A DNA stretch of 62,898 nt, from the NCBI GenBank assembly GCA_046160825.1, contig JBJXHC010000028.1, forward strand, positions 1 to 62,898, given 5' to 3'. The position numbers and the translations under genes were made by a program. Shown one piece after another: positions 55,984-62,898 of the stretch (the stretch's first letter is position 1; each line of letters starts with the position of its first letter). This stretch comes from JBJXHC01 sp046160825 (GTDB lineage Bacteria > Bacteroidota > Ignavibacteria > UBA10030 > UBA6906). The notes beneath the pieces are model-generated. The model saw only the letters and a list, made by a program, of their open reading frames with translations, made no database searches and was not told the DNA's origin.

Positions 55984-56808
55984 ATGAAGAGCATTGTTGT
56001 TCTCCTGATGGTGGTAGGATTCGAGGCGATGGCGCAATGTACACCGCCACAATACTCTACAGCATGGTTACGTTTTACTGATGGAGAGAACTCGAGTTTT
56101 GTTCTGTGGTGGGGATTTGATCAGACAGCTCATTATGGCATTGATCCTCATCTTTGTGAGGTTGCACTACCACCATGCGGGCCTACACCTATGATGGATG
56201 TGCGATTTAGTAATATTCCGGGAAGAGATGGTATGGATGACCCCCAAGGTCTTGGGCAGGGGACATATGAGGACTACAGATTGAATACTTCCGGCAGAGA
56301 TACATTCAAGGTGAAGTTTCAGGCAGGTAATGGAGTCTTCCCCGTTCGATTCTCTTGGTCACCCTCTGCCATACTTGCTTTTTGTGACAGTGCAATTCTA
56401 CAGGATGAATTCGGCGGCGTACTCATCCGGGCAAACATGGGGATAGACTCAAGCATCGTAATCTCAAATCCGGCGTTCCATGCGCTGCTGATTGTGACCA
56501 GCAGACTCGTAAAAGATGTCGAACCATCCGACGATGAGATTCCAATCGCGTTCATGGTCGCCCAGAACTACCCCAATCCGTTCAATCCATCGACACGGAT
56601 TGAATACGAAGTGCCGCGACAAGCACACGTTCGTTTATCAGTTGCCAACGTGCTTGGTGAAGAAGTTGCGGTTCTGGTGGATGCGGAAAGAAGTCCAGGA
56701 CGATATGCTGCCGACTTTGATGCAACTCTCCACGCTTCCGGCGTGTATTTCTATAGGATGGTGGCGGGGAATGTTGTACACACGAGAAGGATGATTGTTA
56801 CGAAATAG
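55984..56808 (+). CDS. Small secreted protein: MPP domain plus type A sorting tail
   Basis: ATG 55984 begins a signal peptide (MKSIVVLLMVVGFEAMAQ); the longer upstream frame runs through repeat DNA and is not credible. The 274-residue product is almost only one MPP domain (about 25-175: WLRFTDGENSSFVLWWGF, GIDPHLCEVALPPCGP, MMDVRFSNIPGR, PVRFSWSPS, DSSIVISNPAFHALLIV), closest to the versions in the 38675 and 42452 genes. A type A tail follows (QNYPNPFNPSTRI, GVYFYRM, RRMIVTK). It thus shows that the MPP domain can stand alone as an exported unit. It is the only YPNPFNP protein in the second half of the window and is flanked on both sides by the same repeat module, which suggests it arrived as a cassette. 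Four Cys lie in the mature domain. Function is unknown. Confidence 0.8.
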   Translation: MKSIVVLLMVVGFEAMAQCTPPQYSTAWLRFTDGENSSFVLWWGFDQTAHYGIDPHLCEVALPPCGPTPMMDVRFSNIPGRDGMDDPQGLGQGTYEDYRLNTSGRDTFKVKFQAGNGVFPVRFSWSPSAILAFCDSAILQDEFGGVLIRANMGIDSSIVISNPAFHALLIVTSRLVKDVEPSDDEIPIAFMVAQNYPNPFNPSTRIEYEVPRQAHVRLSVANVLGEEVAVLVDAERSPGRYAADFDATLHASGVYFYRMVAGNVVHTRRMIVTK

Positions 56809-56851
56809 AGTTTTTAGAGTTGTAGAGTCTATAGAGTTCATAGAGTTGGGA
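56808..56851 (+). repeat. Right GAGTTYRTR nonanucleotide array
   Basis: Units GAGTTTTTA, GAGTTGTA, GAGTCTATA, GAGTTCATA and GAGTTGGGA begin in the stop codon of the 274-residue gene, mirroring the arrangement at 55817-55889. Confidence 0.8.
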
Positions 56852-56857
56852 ATCTTC

Positions 56858-56920
56858 GCGTGCTTGGCGGTTAATTCCATTCGAGAAGACAAACGCAAGG
56901 GTCTTTGCGTCCTTGGCGTT
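56858..56920 (+). repeat. Right CTTGGCG/TTTGCG element
   Basis: It contains the 19-bp string at 56863-56881 identical to 55914-55932, then AAACGCAAGGGTC and a second unit TTTGCGTCCTTGGCG. It is in direct orientation to the left copy. Confidence 0.85.
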
Positions 56921-56977
56921 TATTCTCAATCAGAAGTAAGTGTTATCAATAATTTCTCATTCAATTCGGGATTTTTC

Positions 56978-59188
56978 ATGAAATGTTTTTGCATTGTTTT
57001 TTCTCTTCTGCTGATTTCTTCAACCGGACACGCGCAACTTGTGAATGCTTTTCCCAGTCTCACGTTTACCGATCCCATGCTGGTGACACATGCCGGTGAT
57101 GGTACCAATCGTGTCTTTGTGCTTCAGCAAAACGGTTTGATCAGGGTATTACCGAATGATTCCGCTGCAACGTCGGCCAGCACATTCCTCAATATCGCCA
57201 ACAAGCTCAGTTCGCCCGGTGGGGAAGAGGGACTGCTCGGTCTTGCGTTCCATCCCAACTATGAAAACAACGGATATTTTTATGTGAACTACACGGCACC
57301 AAGTCCGTTGAGAACAGTCATCTCCCGTTTTTCTGTCATGCCGGGAAATCCGAACAAAGCCGACTCGCTTACGGAACTGAAGATCCTCGAAGTCGGCCAA
57401 CCGTTTTCCAATCACAACGCGGGGATGATTCTGTTTGGCAACGACGGTTATCTCTACATTACCATGGGTGACGGCGGCAGTGGTGGCGATCCTGGAAACA
57501 GGGCGCAAAATCTCGACACATTGCTTGGCAAGATTCTCCGCATCAATGTTGACTCAACCGCGCCGGGTTTGAATTACAGCATCCCGGCTGATAATCCGCT
57601 TGTCGGGTTTCCGGGCCGCGACGAAATTTTTGCGTGGGGTATGCGCAACCCGTGGAGAATCAGCCTTGACCCGCCGACGGGCGACATCTGGATGGGAGAC
57701 GTTGGGCAAGGATCATGGGAAGAGATTGATCTTCTCGAAAGAGGCAAGAACTACGGCTGGAGATGTTATGAAGGAGACGCAACCTATAATACATCCGGTT
57801 GCGGCAGTATCTCCCTATATACGTTTCCGAAAAAAGTGTACTCAAGTCAATCGCCCAATCCCGAATGCTCGGTGACCGGAGGCTACATCTATCGCGGTTA
57901 TCGTAGGCCCGATCTCGTTGGCCGGTATATTTACGGTGATTATTGCAGCGGAAAGATATGGAAGTTCCTGTACTCGGGTGGTGTTGTCTCTGAAGACGTC
58001 CTGCTGGTGGACGCGCCGTTTTCAATCAGCTCGTTCGGCACAGATGAGTTGGGAGAGTTGTACATCTGTAACTACAGCAGTAACACGATTCACCGGTTTG
58101 CCGGTCCGTCAACTGTAAGCACAACGCTGACCAGTCCGGCCAATGGTGCAACAGGTGTCACCGAGCCTGTCGATCTTCTCTGGCGGACAGCAGTGAGTGC
58201 AACACAATACTGGCTTGAGGTGGATGATGCCGTCGCGTTCACTTCGCCACTTCTCCAGGATACCACACTTACGGATACAACGTACTCGCTCACGGGACTC
58301 TCGGCTGGCACGCAGTATTATTGGAGAGTGAAAGTGAAGAATGTTGCCGGGTGGGGTAGCTTCTCATCGGTGCGGAACTTCACCACGCTTGTTGCTCCAC
58401 CGATTGCACCCTCGTTGATCTCCCCCGAAAACGATGTCGCCGGTCAACCGACCACGCTTGTACTTTCGTGGGCTGCGTCATCGGGAGCTGCAACGTATCA
58501 TGCCCAGATCTCCAACGATTCGACGTTTGTTGTGATGCACCTTGATGATTCAACGCTGATACCAACTTCCGTCGGAACATTCGGATTGGCAGAAAGCACC
58601 TGGTACTATTGGAGAGTACGGGCGAAGAACGCCGGAGGCCCCAGCAACTGGTCCGATATGTGGAAGTTCAAAACCCTCTTGACGGCAACCAACTCTTATC
58701 CCGTTGTGGGAGGCTGGAATATGCTCTCCGTGCCTTTGACAGTGGCAGATGCGCGTCCTTCCGTACTCCTTTCCACGGCATCATCATATGCATACGGATT
58801 CGTACCGAACATTGGATACGTTCTCAGAGATACTCTGAGTTATGGAGACGGTTATTGGGTGAAATTCGATTCCACAAAGAACATTTCCATGACCGGTGTT
58901 GTCCGGGAGCAGGACACTATCGACGTGGAAGCCGGATGGAATCTGATCGGCACGATCACAGCAGCAGTCGACACTGCCGATGTAGTGCAATCGCCCTCGG
59001 GAATTCTGGAGTCTTCATTCTATCAATACGATGGAACATACACCGCTGCCGATTCGCTTCGCCCATTCATGGCGTACTGGGTAAAGTCATCGGGACCCGG
59101 ACAGATCATTATTTCTTCAGGAACAGTATTCCATCCTGCAAGCAAAACGCAACCCGGAGTTGGGTTAACCAGAGAGGTAACGCGTTGA
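56978..59188 (+). CDS. Secreted PQQ-type aldose sugar dehydrogenase (GSDH family) with FN3 and terminal GWN-YWVK modules
   Basis: ATG 56978 starts a signal peptide (MKCFCIVFSLLLISSTGHAQ); the open frame upstream crosses repeat DNA. The 736-residue product has a glucose/sorbosone dehydrogenase-type propeller (about 30-380): THAGDGTNRVFVLQQNG, GEEGLLGLAFHPNY, FSNHNAGMILFGNDGYLYIT, GDGGSGGDPGNRAQ, LGKILRINVD, WGMRNPWRISLDP, GDVGQGSWEEID and GGYIYRG. Soluble PQQ-dependent family members oxidise aldoses to lactones outside the cytoplasm. Two FN3 domains (about 380-568) and a GWN-YWVK module (about 572-712) follow; the end is GVGLTREVTR with no YPNPFNP tail. The stop overlaps the next start (TGATG), so it is coupled to the choice-of-anchor B gene. 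Released sugars from the amylase could be substrates, but that is inference. Confidence 0.88.
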   Translation: MKCFCIVFSLLLISSTGHAQLVNAFPSLTFTDPMLVTHAGDGTNRVFVLQQNGLIRVLPNDSAATSASTFLNIANKLSSPGGEEGLLGLAFHPNYENNGYFYVNYTAPSPLRTVISRFSVMPGNPNKADSLTELKILEVGQPFSNHNAGMILFGNDGYLYITMGDGGSGGDPGNRAQNLDTLLGKILRINVDSTAPGLNYSIPADNPLVGFPGRDEIFAWGMRNPWRISLDPPTGDIWMGDVGQGSWEEIDLLERGKNYGWRCYEGDATYNTSGCGSISLYTFPKKVYSSQSPNPECSVTGGYIYRGYRRPDLVGRYIYGDYCSGKIWKFLYSGGVVSEDVLLVDAPFSISSFGTDELGELYICNYSSNTIHRFAGPSTVSTTLTSPANGATGVTEPVDLLWRTAVSATQYWLEVDDAVAFTSPLLQDTTLTDTTYSLTGLSAGTQYYWRVKVKNVAGWGSFSSVRNFTTLVAPPIAPSLISPENDVAGQPTTLVLSWAASSGAATYHAQISNDSTFVVMHLDDSTLIPTSVGTFGLAESTWYYWRVRAKNAGGPSNWSDMWKFKTLLTATNSYPVVGGWNMLSVPLTVADARPSVLLSTASSYAYGFVPNIGYVLRDTLSYGDGYWVKFDSTKNISMTGVVREQDTIDVEAGWNLIGTITAAVDTADVVQSPSGILESSFYQYDGTYTAADSLRPFMAYWVKSSGPGQIIISSGTVFHPASKTQPGVGLTREVTR

Positions 59189-61311
59189 TGATATCGCGTT
59201 GCTTCTTTCGTACCGGACTTGGCGTGGCGTCGCTCTTCGCTTTCGCGCTCTCACTGCACAGCCAGCCGGTCAGCCTTGTCGGCCAACTGAACCAACCCCG
59301 CGGCGGTCCGGGACCGAACTACGGTTTTTATTATGCGTCGTGTTGGGGATACGTTGCTCCCGATGGACATGAGTATGCATTACTCGGCACATACTCGGGT
59401 ACACAGATCATTGATCTTGACGCGGTTCCGATTGCTGAAGTGGCTTATATCCCCGGAGCAAACTCGGAGTGGAAGGAACTCAAAACGTGGGGACACTACG
59501 CCTACGCCGTGAGCGAGGGAAGTCAGGGAATCCAAATCATCAATCTGAGCCAGCTTCCTGATACGGCATGGCTCGTGGGGTCGGTGACAAGCGTCGGCGG
59601 CAAGAACGTCAATCGCAACCACTCGATCACAGTTGCCGACGGTTACCTCTATTTGAACGGTTCGACCGGAAGCGGACAAACCGGTGGTGTCATTATCCTG
59701 AGTCTTGCCAATCCGGAGAATCCGACGTACGCAGGCGAATACCAACCGGCATACATCCATGATAGTTACGTCCGTAACGATACGATCTATGCTGCGGCCA
59801 TTTATGGACAGGGTGTGTATATCGCCAACATCTCAAACAAATCCTCACCCCAACTCATGGGAAATCTCACATACCCGAATGCCGGCACGCACAATACATG
59901 GGCTTCTGTCAATGGCAGGTATGTCTTCACGACGGATGAAATCGGCACCACACAGAAAAATATGAAGGTGTTCGACATTCAGAATCTACCGTCGTTCACC
60001 CAACAGACGCCGTACACCGCCAATCCGGCGGCAGTCATCCATAACATTCATGGTCGCGGAAATCATGTGTACATCGCGCATTACGCTGCCGGCGTCTACG
60101 TTTCCGATGTACACAACCCTTTGGCAATTACCACTGCGGGGTCGTACGATACATACACGGGCCCATCAACAGGGTACATCGGTGCGTGGGGCGTCTATCC
60201 GTACTTTCCCTCAGGCCGCTGGATTGCTTCCGACACGCAAACAGGATTGTATGTCTTCACCTTCTCCGGACTTCAACCGCGGATTCGATCTCCGCTGCTA
60301 TTACCGGCGGACGAAGGCGTAACGGTACACGGTTCTCCGATGACATTCAGATGGAGACAGGCTGCTTCACAAGTTGAGGACCCGCACTATTATCAGCTTC
60401 ATCTTTGGGGGCAGGGAATTGATACACTTGTCAAAACACGGGACACATCGTTGACTCTCTCATCGCTTCCTTCTCTGGAAGTGGGAGAAAACTACTCGTG
60501 GCATGTGTGGATAAAAGACGAGTTCACCTCAGTCTCCAGTCAGGATACGTTCTCGTTTGTTCCTCTGACACTCCCTTCGGTTCCAGTACAGACTTCTCCA
60601 TCTGACCAGGCATCGGATCAACCGCTGATTGTAATGTTCCAATGGCAGAGTACACCGTTTGCTTCGTCATATTCTCTTCAGGTGGCTGAAGATTCCCTTT
60701 TTCAGGATGTCGCTTATTTCGACTCAACTCTCGTTGATACATACAGTGTCGTTGGACCTCTGGTTGGGTCAACGCAATATTTCTGGCGCGTGCAGGCCAA
60801 AAATGCTCTCGGCTATGGCACATGGTCGAATCATCGGGTACTGGTAACGACGAATGATGTGAGCGTTCAACACGGAGTGATTGAAGGATGGAACCTCGTT
60901 TCAGTACCTCTTTTGGTGAATGATCTTCAAACGGCGTCTGTCTTTCCTTCGGCGGTATCACCGGCATACGCGTTTGTTTCCGGAGGATATGTTCAGCAAG
61001 ATACACTTCAGCGAAAGACCGGGTATTGGGTCAAATTTCCCGCAAGTGGCAACATCTCGATTGTCGGAGATCCCGTTGAGAATGATACCATAGATGTTTT
61101 CGAGGGATGGAATCTTATCGGCTCGATTTCAGATTCCATTCCAACAACTGAAATCGCTCAGATTCCGTCGGGGATTATTGACTCCGGGTTCTACACATTC
61201 TTGCCCACCGGTTATGGAGTATCCTCCGTGCTCAGTCCGGGAGGGGGCTATTGGGTAAAAGTAAATCAAAACGGAAAGCTTGTACTGATGACCACGTCGC
61301 CGCGAAGGTAA
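59188..61311 (+). CDS. Choice-of-anchor B family protein with FN3-like and terminal GWN-YWVK modules
   Basis: ATG 59188 shares one base with the upstream stop and begins a signal peptide (MISRCFFRTGLGVASLFAFA, cleavage near HSQ); the frame is open upstream inside the previous gene but that part is not credible. The 707-residue product has a choice-of-anchor B domain (about 20-365): CWGYVAPDGHEYALLGTYSG, EWKELKTWGHYAYAVSE, GIQIINLSQLPDTAWL, NRNHSITV, GTHNTWAS, YVFTTDEIGTT, YPYFPSGRWIASDTQTGLYVF. This LVIVD/propeller-like family is secreted and of unknown function, and its members carry varied surface anchors. Two FN3-like segments (about 370-555) and a GWN-YWVK module (about 559-701) follow, then TSPRR. 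It has no YPNPFNP tail. Confidence 0.87.
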   Translation: MISRCFFRTGLGVASLFAFALSLHSQPVSLVGQLNQPRGGPGPNYGFYYASCWGYVAPDGHEYALLGTYSGTQIIDLDAVPIAEVAYIPGANSEWKELKTWGHYAYAVSEGSQGIQIINLSQLPDTAWLVGSVTSVGGKNVNRNHSITVADGYLYLNGSTGSGQTGGVIILSLANPENPTYAGEYQPAYIHDSYVRNDTIYAAAIYGQGVYIANISNKSSPQLMGNLTYPNAGTHNTWASVNGRYVFTTDEIGTTQKNMKVFDIQNLPSFTQQTPYTANPAAVIHNIHGRGNHVYIAHYAAGVYVSDVHNPLAITTAGSYDTYTGPSTGYIGAWGVYPYFPSGRWIASDTQTGLYVFTFSGLQPRIRSPLLLPADEGVTVHGSPMTFRWRQAASQVEDPHYYQLHLWGQGIDTLVKTRDTSLTLSSLPSLEVGENYSWHVWIKDEFTSVSSQDTFSFVPLTLPSVPVQTSPSDQASDQPLIVMFQWQSTPFASSYSLQVAEDSLFQDVAYFDSTLVDTYSVVGPLVGSTQYFWRVQAKNALGYGTWSNHRVLVTTNDVSVQHGVIEGWNLVSVPLLVNDLQTASVFPSAVSPAYAFVSGGYVQQDTLQRKTGYWVKFPASGNISIVGDPVENDTIDVFEGWNLIGSISDSIPTTEIAQIPSGIIDSGFYTFLPTGYGVSSVLSPGGGYWVKVNQNGKLVLMTTSPRR

Positions 61312-61344
61312 CGGACTTACTAATATGAAATTGGAATTCTACTG

Positions 61345-62898
61345 ATGAACTTCGTTTCCAGAAACACCATTTCTCTCTTGTGCATTTTCTTCGTCCTCAA
61401 CTTGGGGAACGGGTACGCCACAACGCTCGATACTCTCAGGCATTTTGATGTCCAACCTCTTGGGAGCTATTCAGCGTTATGGGGCTACACTGCACCTGAT
61501 GGAAGAGAGTACGCCATCACCGGAGTAAATGGGAGTTCGTCCGTTCCCTATCCGGGTGGGACCTCCATCATTGATATCACCGATGCGCCCAGTGTACAGC
61601 AGGTGGCATTCATCGGCGGGCCGAACAGTCAATGGCGCGAGATGAAGACGTACAAACACTACGCGTATGTGGTGACAGAGGCCGGCGGTGGAGTGCAGAT
61701 TATCAACCTCTCGCAATTGCCTGATACGGCGTGGCTCGTGAAGTCGTTCAACTACATAAGCGGTGCGAAAAATATCCAGAGAGTACACAGTGTTTCACTC
61801 CACGATGGGTTCCTTTACCTCAACGGCTGTGCAAACTGGTCTCCTGGCGGTACGGTGATTTTTGATGTCCGGAATGATCCGGAGAATCCGGTGTATGTTG
61901 GAGAGTATCAACCGGCATACTTGCATGATATTTACGTTCTCCGCGACACGATCTATGGTTCAGCGATCAATGGGCAAGGATTGTATATTGCTGATGCGCG
62001 CAACAAGGCCTCGATCTCAACCATTGGACTCATCTCGTACAGCGGTTCGGGAACCCATAACGCGTGGGTGACCAAGGACCGTCAATATGTGATTTCAACA
62101 GACGAGATCGGCACAACCGCCAAGACTCTGAAATTCTGGAATATCGGCAACCTTCCAACGATTCCTTCGTCCCCCACATCGACGTATACACCTGCGCCCG
62201 GACAGATCGAGCATAATGTCACCGTGCGTGGCGACTACGCGTACGTGGCGTGGTATTCCGCCGGTGTACAAGTGGTGAACGTGACCAACCCTGCTTCCCC
62301 GACGAATGCCGGAGGGTATGATACTTCTCCATCAAATACGGGCTACAACGGTGCATGGGCAGTCTATCCGTATTTTCCTTCCGGGAAGATTATCGCCAGT
62401 GACATCCAGAATGGCCTGTGGGTATTCAGTTTCTCCGACCTTGCTCCGCGATTGTCTGTGAATCTGCTCCAGCCGTCAGACGCACAGTTCCTCACTGTTC
62501 CCGGCACACAAGTATTTCGCTGGACAAGAACTGCGAACCCGAACAAGGATCCTCATTACTACGCCCTCAGTATTACAGGTCCTGGCATTGATACGGTGGT
62601 GAATGTCTCTGACAGCACGTACAGCTTTGGTGGATTTATCGATGGACAAACGTATCAATGGACCGTCACGACACTTGATGAGTTCAATGTCACTGCCAGC
62701 GTAGACACATTTGCTTTTACTTACGATCCGCAGCCACCGGCAATACCGGCCCTGAGCTCACCCGTGGATGGTACACAGGACCAACCACTCAGTGTTACAC
62801 TTTCATGGAGCGCTGCTGTCGGGGCTTCATTGTATCGGCTTCAACTCGCCACCGACTCCACCTTTGCTGTATTTCTGGTTGATGATTCTTCGAGTGTT
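61345..62898 (+). CDS. Second choice-of-anchor B family protein (partial, cut by window end)
   Basis: A frame from ATG 61345 stays open for 518 codons to the last base of the window. It begins with a signal peptide (MNFVSRNTISLLCIFFVLNL, cleavage near GYA). The choice-of-anchor B domain matches the upstream gene motif by motif: LWGYTAPDGREYAITG, QWREMKTYKHYAYVVTE, VQIINLSQLPDTAWLV, EYQPAYLHDIYV, GTHNAWVT, YVISTDEIGTTAKT, YPYFPSGKIIASDIQNGLWVF. An FN3-like segment with WTVTTLDEFNVTAS and the start of a second one follow. The two genes are tandem paralogues 33 bp apart. By analogy the missing end would carry another FN3 and a GWN-YWVK module, but it is not visible. Confidence 0.88.
   Translation, partial: MNFVSRNTISLLCIFFVLNLGNGYATTLDTLRHFDVQPLGSYSALWGYTAPDGREYAITGVNGSSSVPYPGGTSIIDITDAPSVQQVAFIGGPNSQWREMKTYKHYAYVVTEAGGGVQIINLSQLPDTAWLVKSFNYISGAKNIQRVHSVSLHDGFLYLNGCANWSPGGTVIFDVRNDPENPVYVGEYQPAYLHDIYVLRDTIYGSAINGQGLYIADARNKASISTIGLISYSGSGTHNAWVTKDRQYVISTDEIGTTAKTLKFWNIGNLPTIPSSPTSTYTPAPGQIEHNVTVRGDYAYVAWYSAGVQVVNVTNPASPTNAGGYDTSPSNTGYNGAWAVYPYFPSGKIIASDIQNGLWVFSFSDLAPRLSVNLLQPSDAQFLTVPGTQVFRWTRTANPNKDPHYYALSITGPGIDTVVNVSDSTYSFGGFIDGQTYQWTVTTLDEFNVTASVDTFAFTYDPQPPAIPALSSPVDGTQDQPLSVTLSWSAAVGASLYRLQLATDSTFAVFLVDDSSSV

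Noticed and set aside
56795..56977. Upstream extension of the sugar dehydrogenase gene
   Set aside because: It reads through the nonamer array and repeat element; the signal peptide starts at ATG 56978.
58609..59187. The first 193 codons of the long frame that ends at 61311
   Set aside because: They lie inside the dehydrogenase gene in another frame, are Arg/His/Cys-rich, and precede a clean signal peptide at ATG 59188.
1..62898. tRNA, rRNA, riboswitch or transposase genes
   Set aside because: Reading the gaps showed no cloverleaf-like segment, conserved RNA motif or transposase-like protein.

Overview
The window looks like a chromosomal segment of a moderately GC-rich Gram-negative bacterium of the Bacteroidota/Ignavibacteriota (FCB) group. 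The main evidence is that nine proteins end in a type A C-terminal sorting domain with the core YPNPFN(P/A), and a tenth ends in a degenerate version (FPNP). This is the tail by which type IX (Por) secretion substrates are recognised, and the YPNPFNP spelling is common in Ignavibacteria, Kapabacteria and relatives. No marker gene, rRNA or tRNA is present, so the placement rests on these tails and on domain content. No T9SS machinery gene is present either.

All supported genes lie on the + strand, and every sizeable product looks exported. Layout: (1) 1-3855, the end of an archaic-type chaperone-usher pilus operon (DUF4402 pilin tail, PapD-like chaperone, usher), with a 16-bp hairpin between pilin and chaperone. 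(2) 3882-8361, two secreted YCF48/BNR propeller proteins. (3) 8362-9165, a repeat-rich gap with a perfect 47-copy heptanucleotide array and a 48-codon Lys-rich ORF between two direct repeats. (4) 9166-36723, large multidomain proteins with sorting tails: a lamin-tail/OB-fold protein, a cytochrome-like Reeler protein, a protein with tandem FNDW (starch-binding-like) domains, a 2556-residue protein with 13 exact 104-residue repeats, a GH13 alpha-amylase, a 14-blade propeller protein and a five-haem cytochrome. (5) 36720-61311, proteins that lack the sorting tail and end instead in a different module: sialidase-like propellers, an S8 subtilase, an EEP-family nuclease, a PQQ-type sugar dehydrogenase and a choice-of-anchor B protein. 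One short gene at 55984-56808 interrupts this block; it carries the usual sorting tail and is flanked by repeats. (6) 61345 to the window end, a second choice-of-anchor B paralogue, cut by the window.

The most interesting signal is the module I call 'GWN-YWVK'. It is about 140 residues long, is built from two similar halves (each GWN... then GY...G.YWVK), and occurs 11 times. In three proteins it sits inside, upstream of a YPNPFNP tail. In eight it is the last domain, there is no YPNPFNP tail, and the protein ends in a short tail that is usually basic. I propose it as a candidate alternative C-terminal surface-targeting or anchoring module. Two more unnamed shared domains travel with it: a 'MPP' domain (six copies, one of them nearly the whole of a small protein) and an 'LFAE/LTYW' domain (three copies, each followed by an acidic linker and a sorting tail). 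Four propeller proteins carry 14 blades each, consistent with two seven-bladed propellers. The window therefore reads as a secretome island assembled by domain shuffling, with repeat-flanked gene cassettes and at least one decayed sorting-tail remnant between genes.
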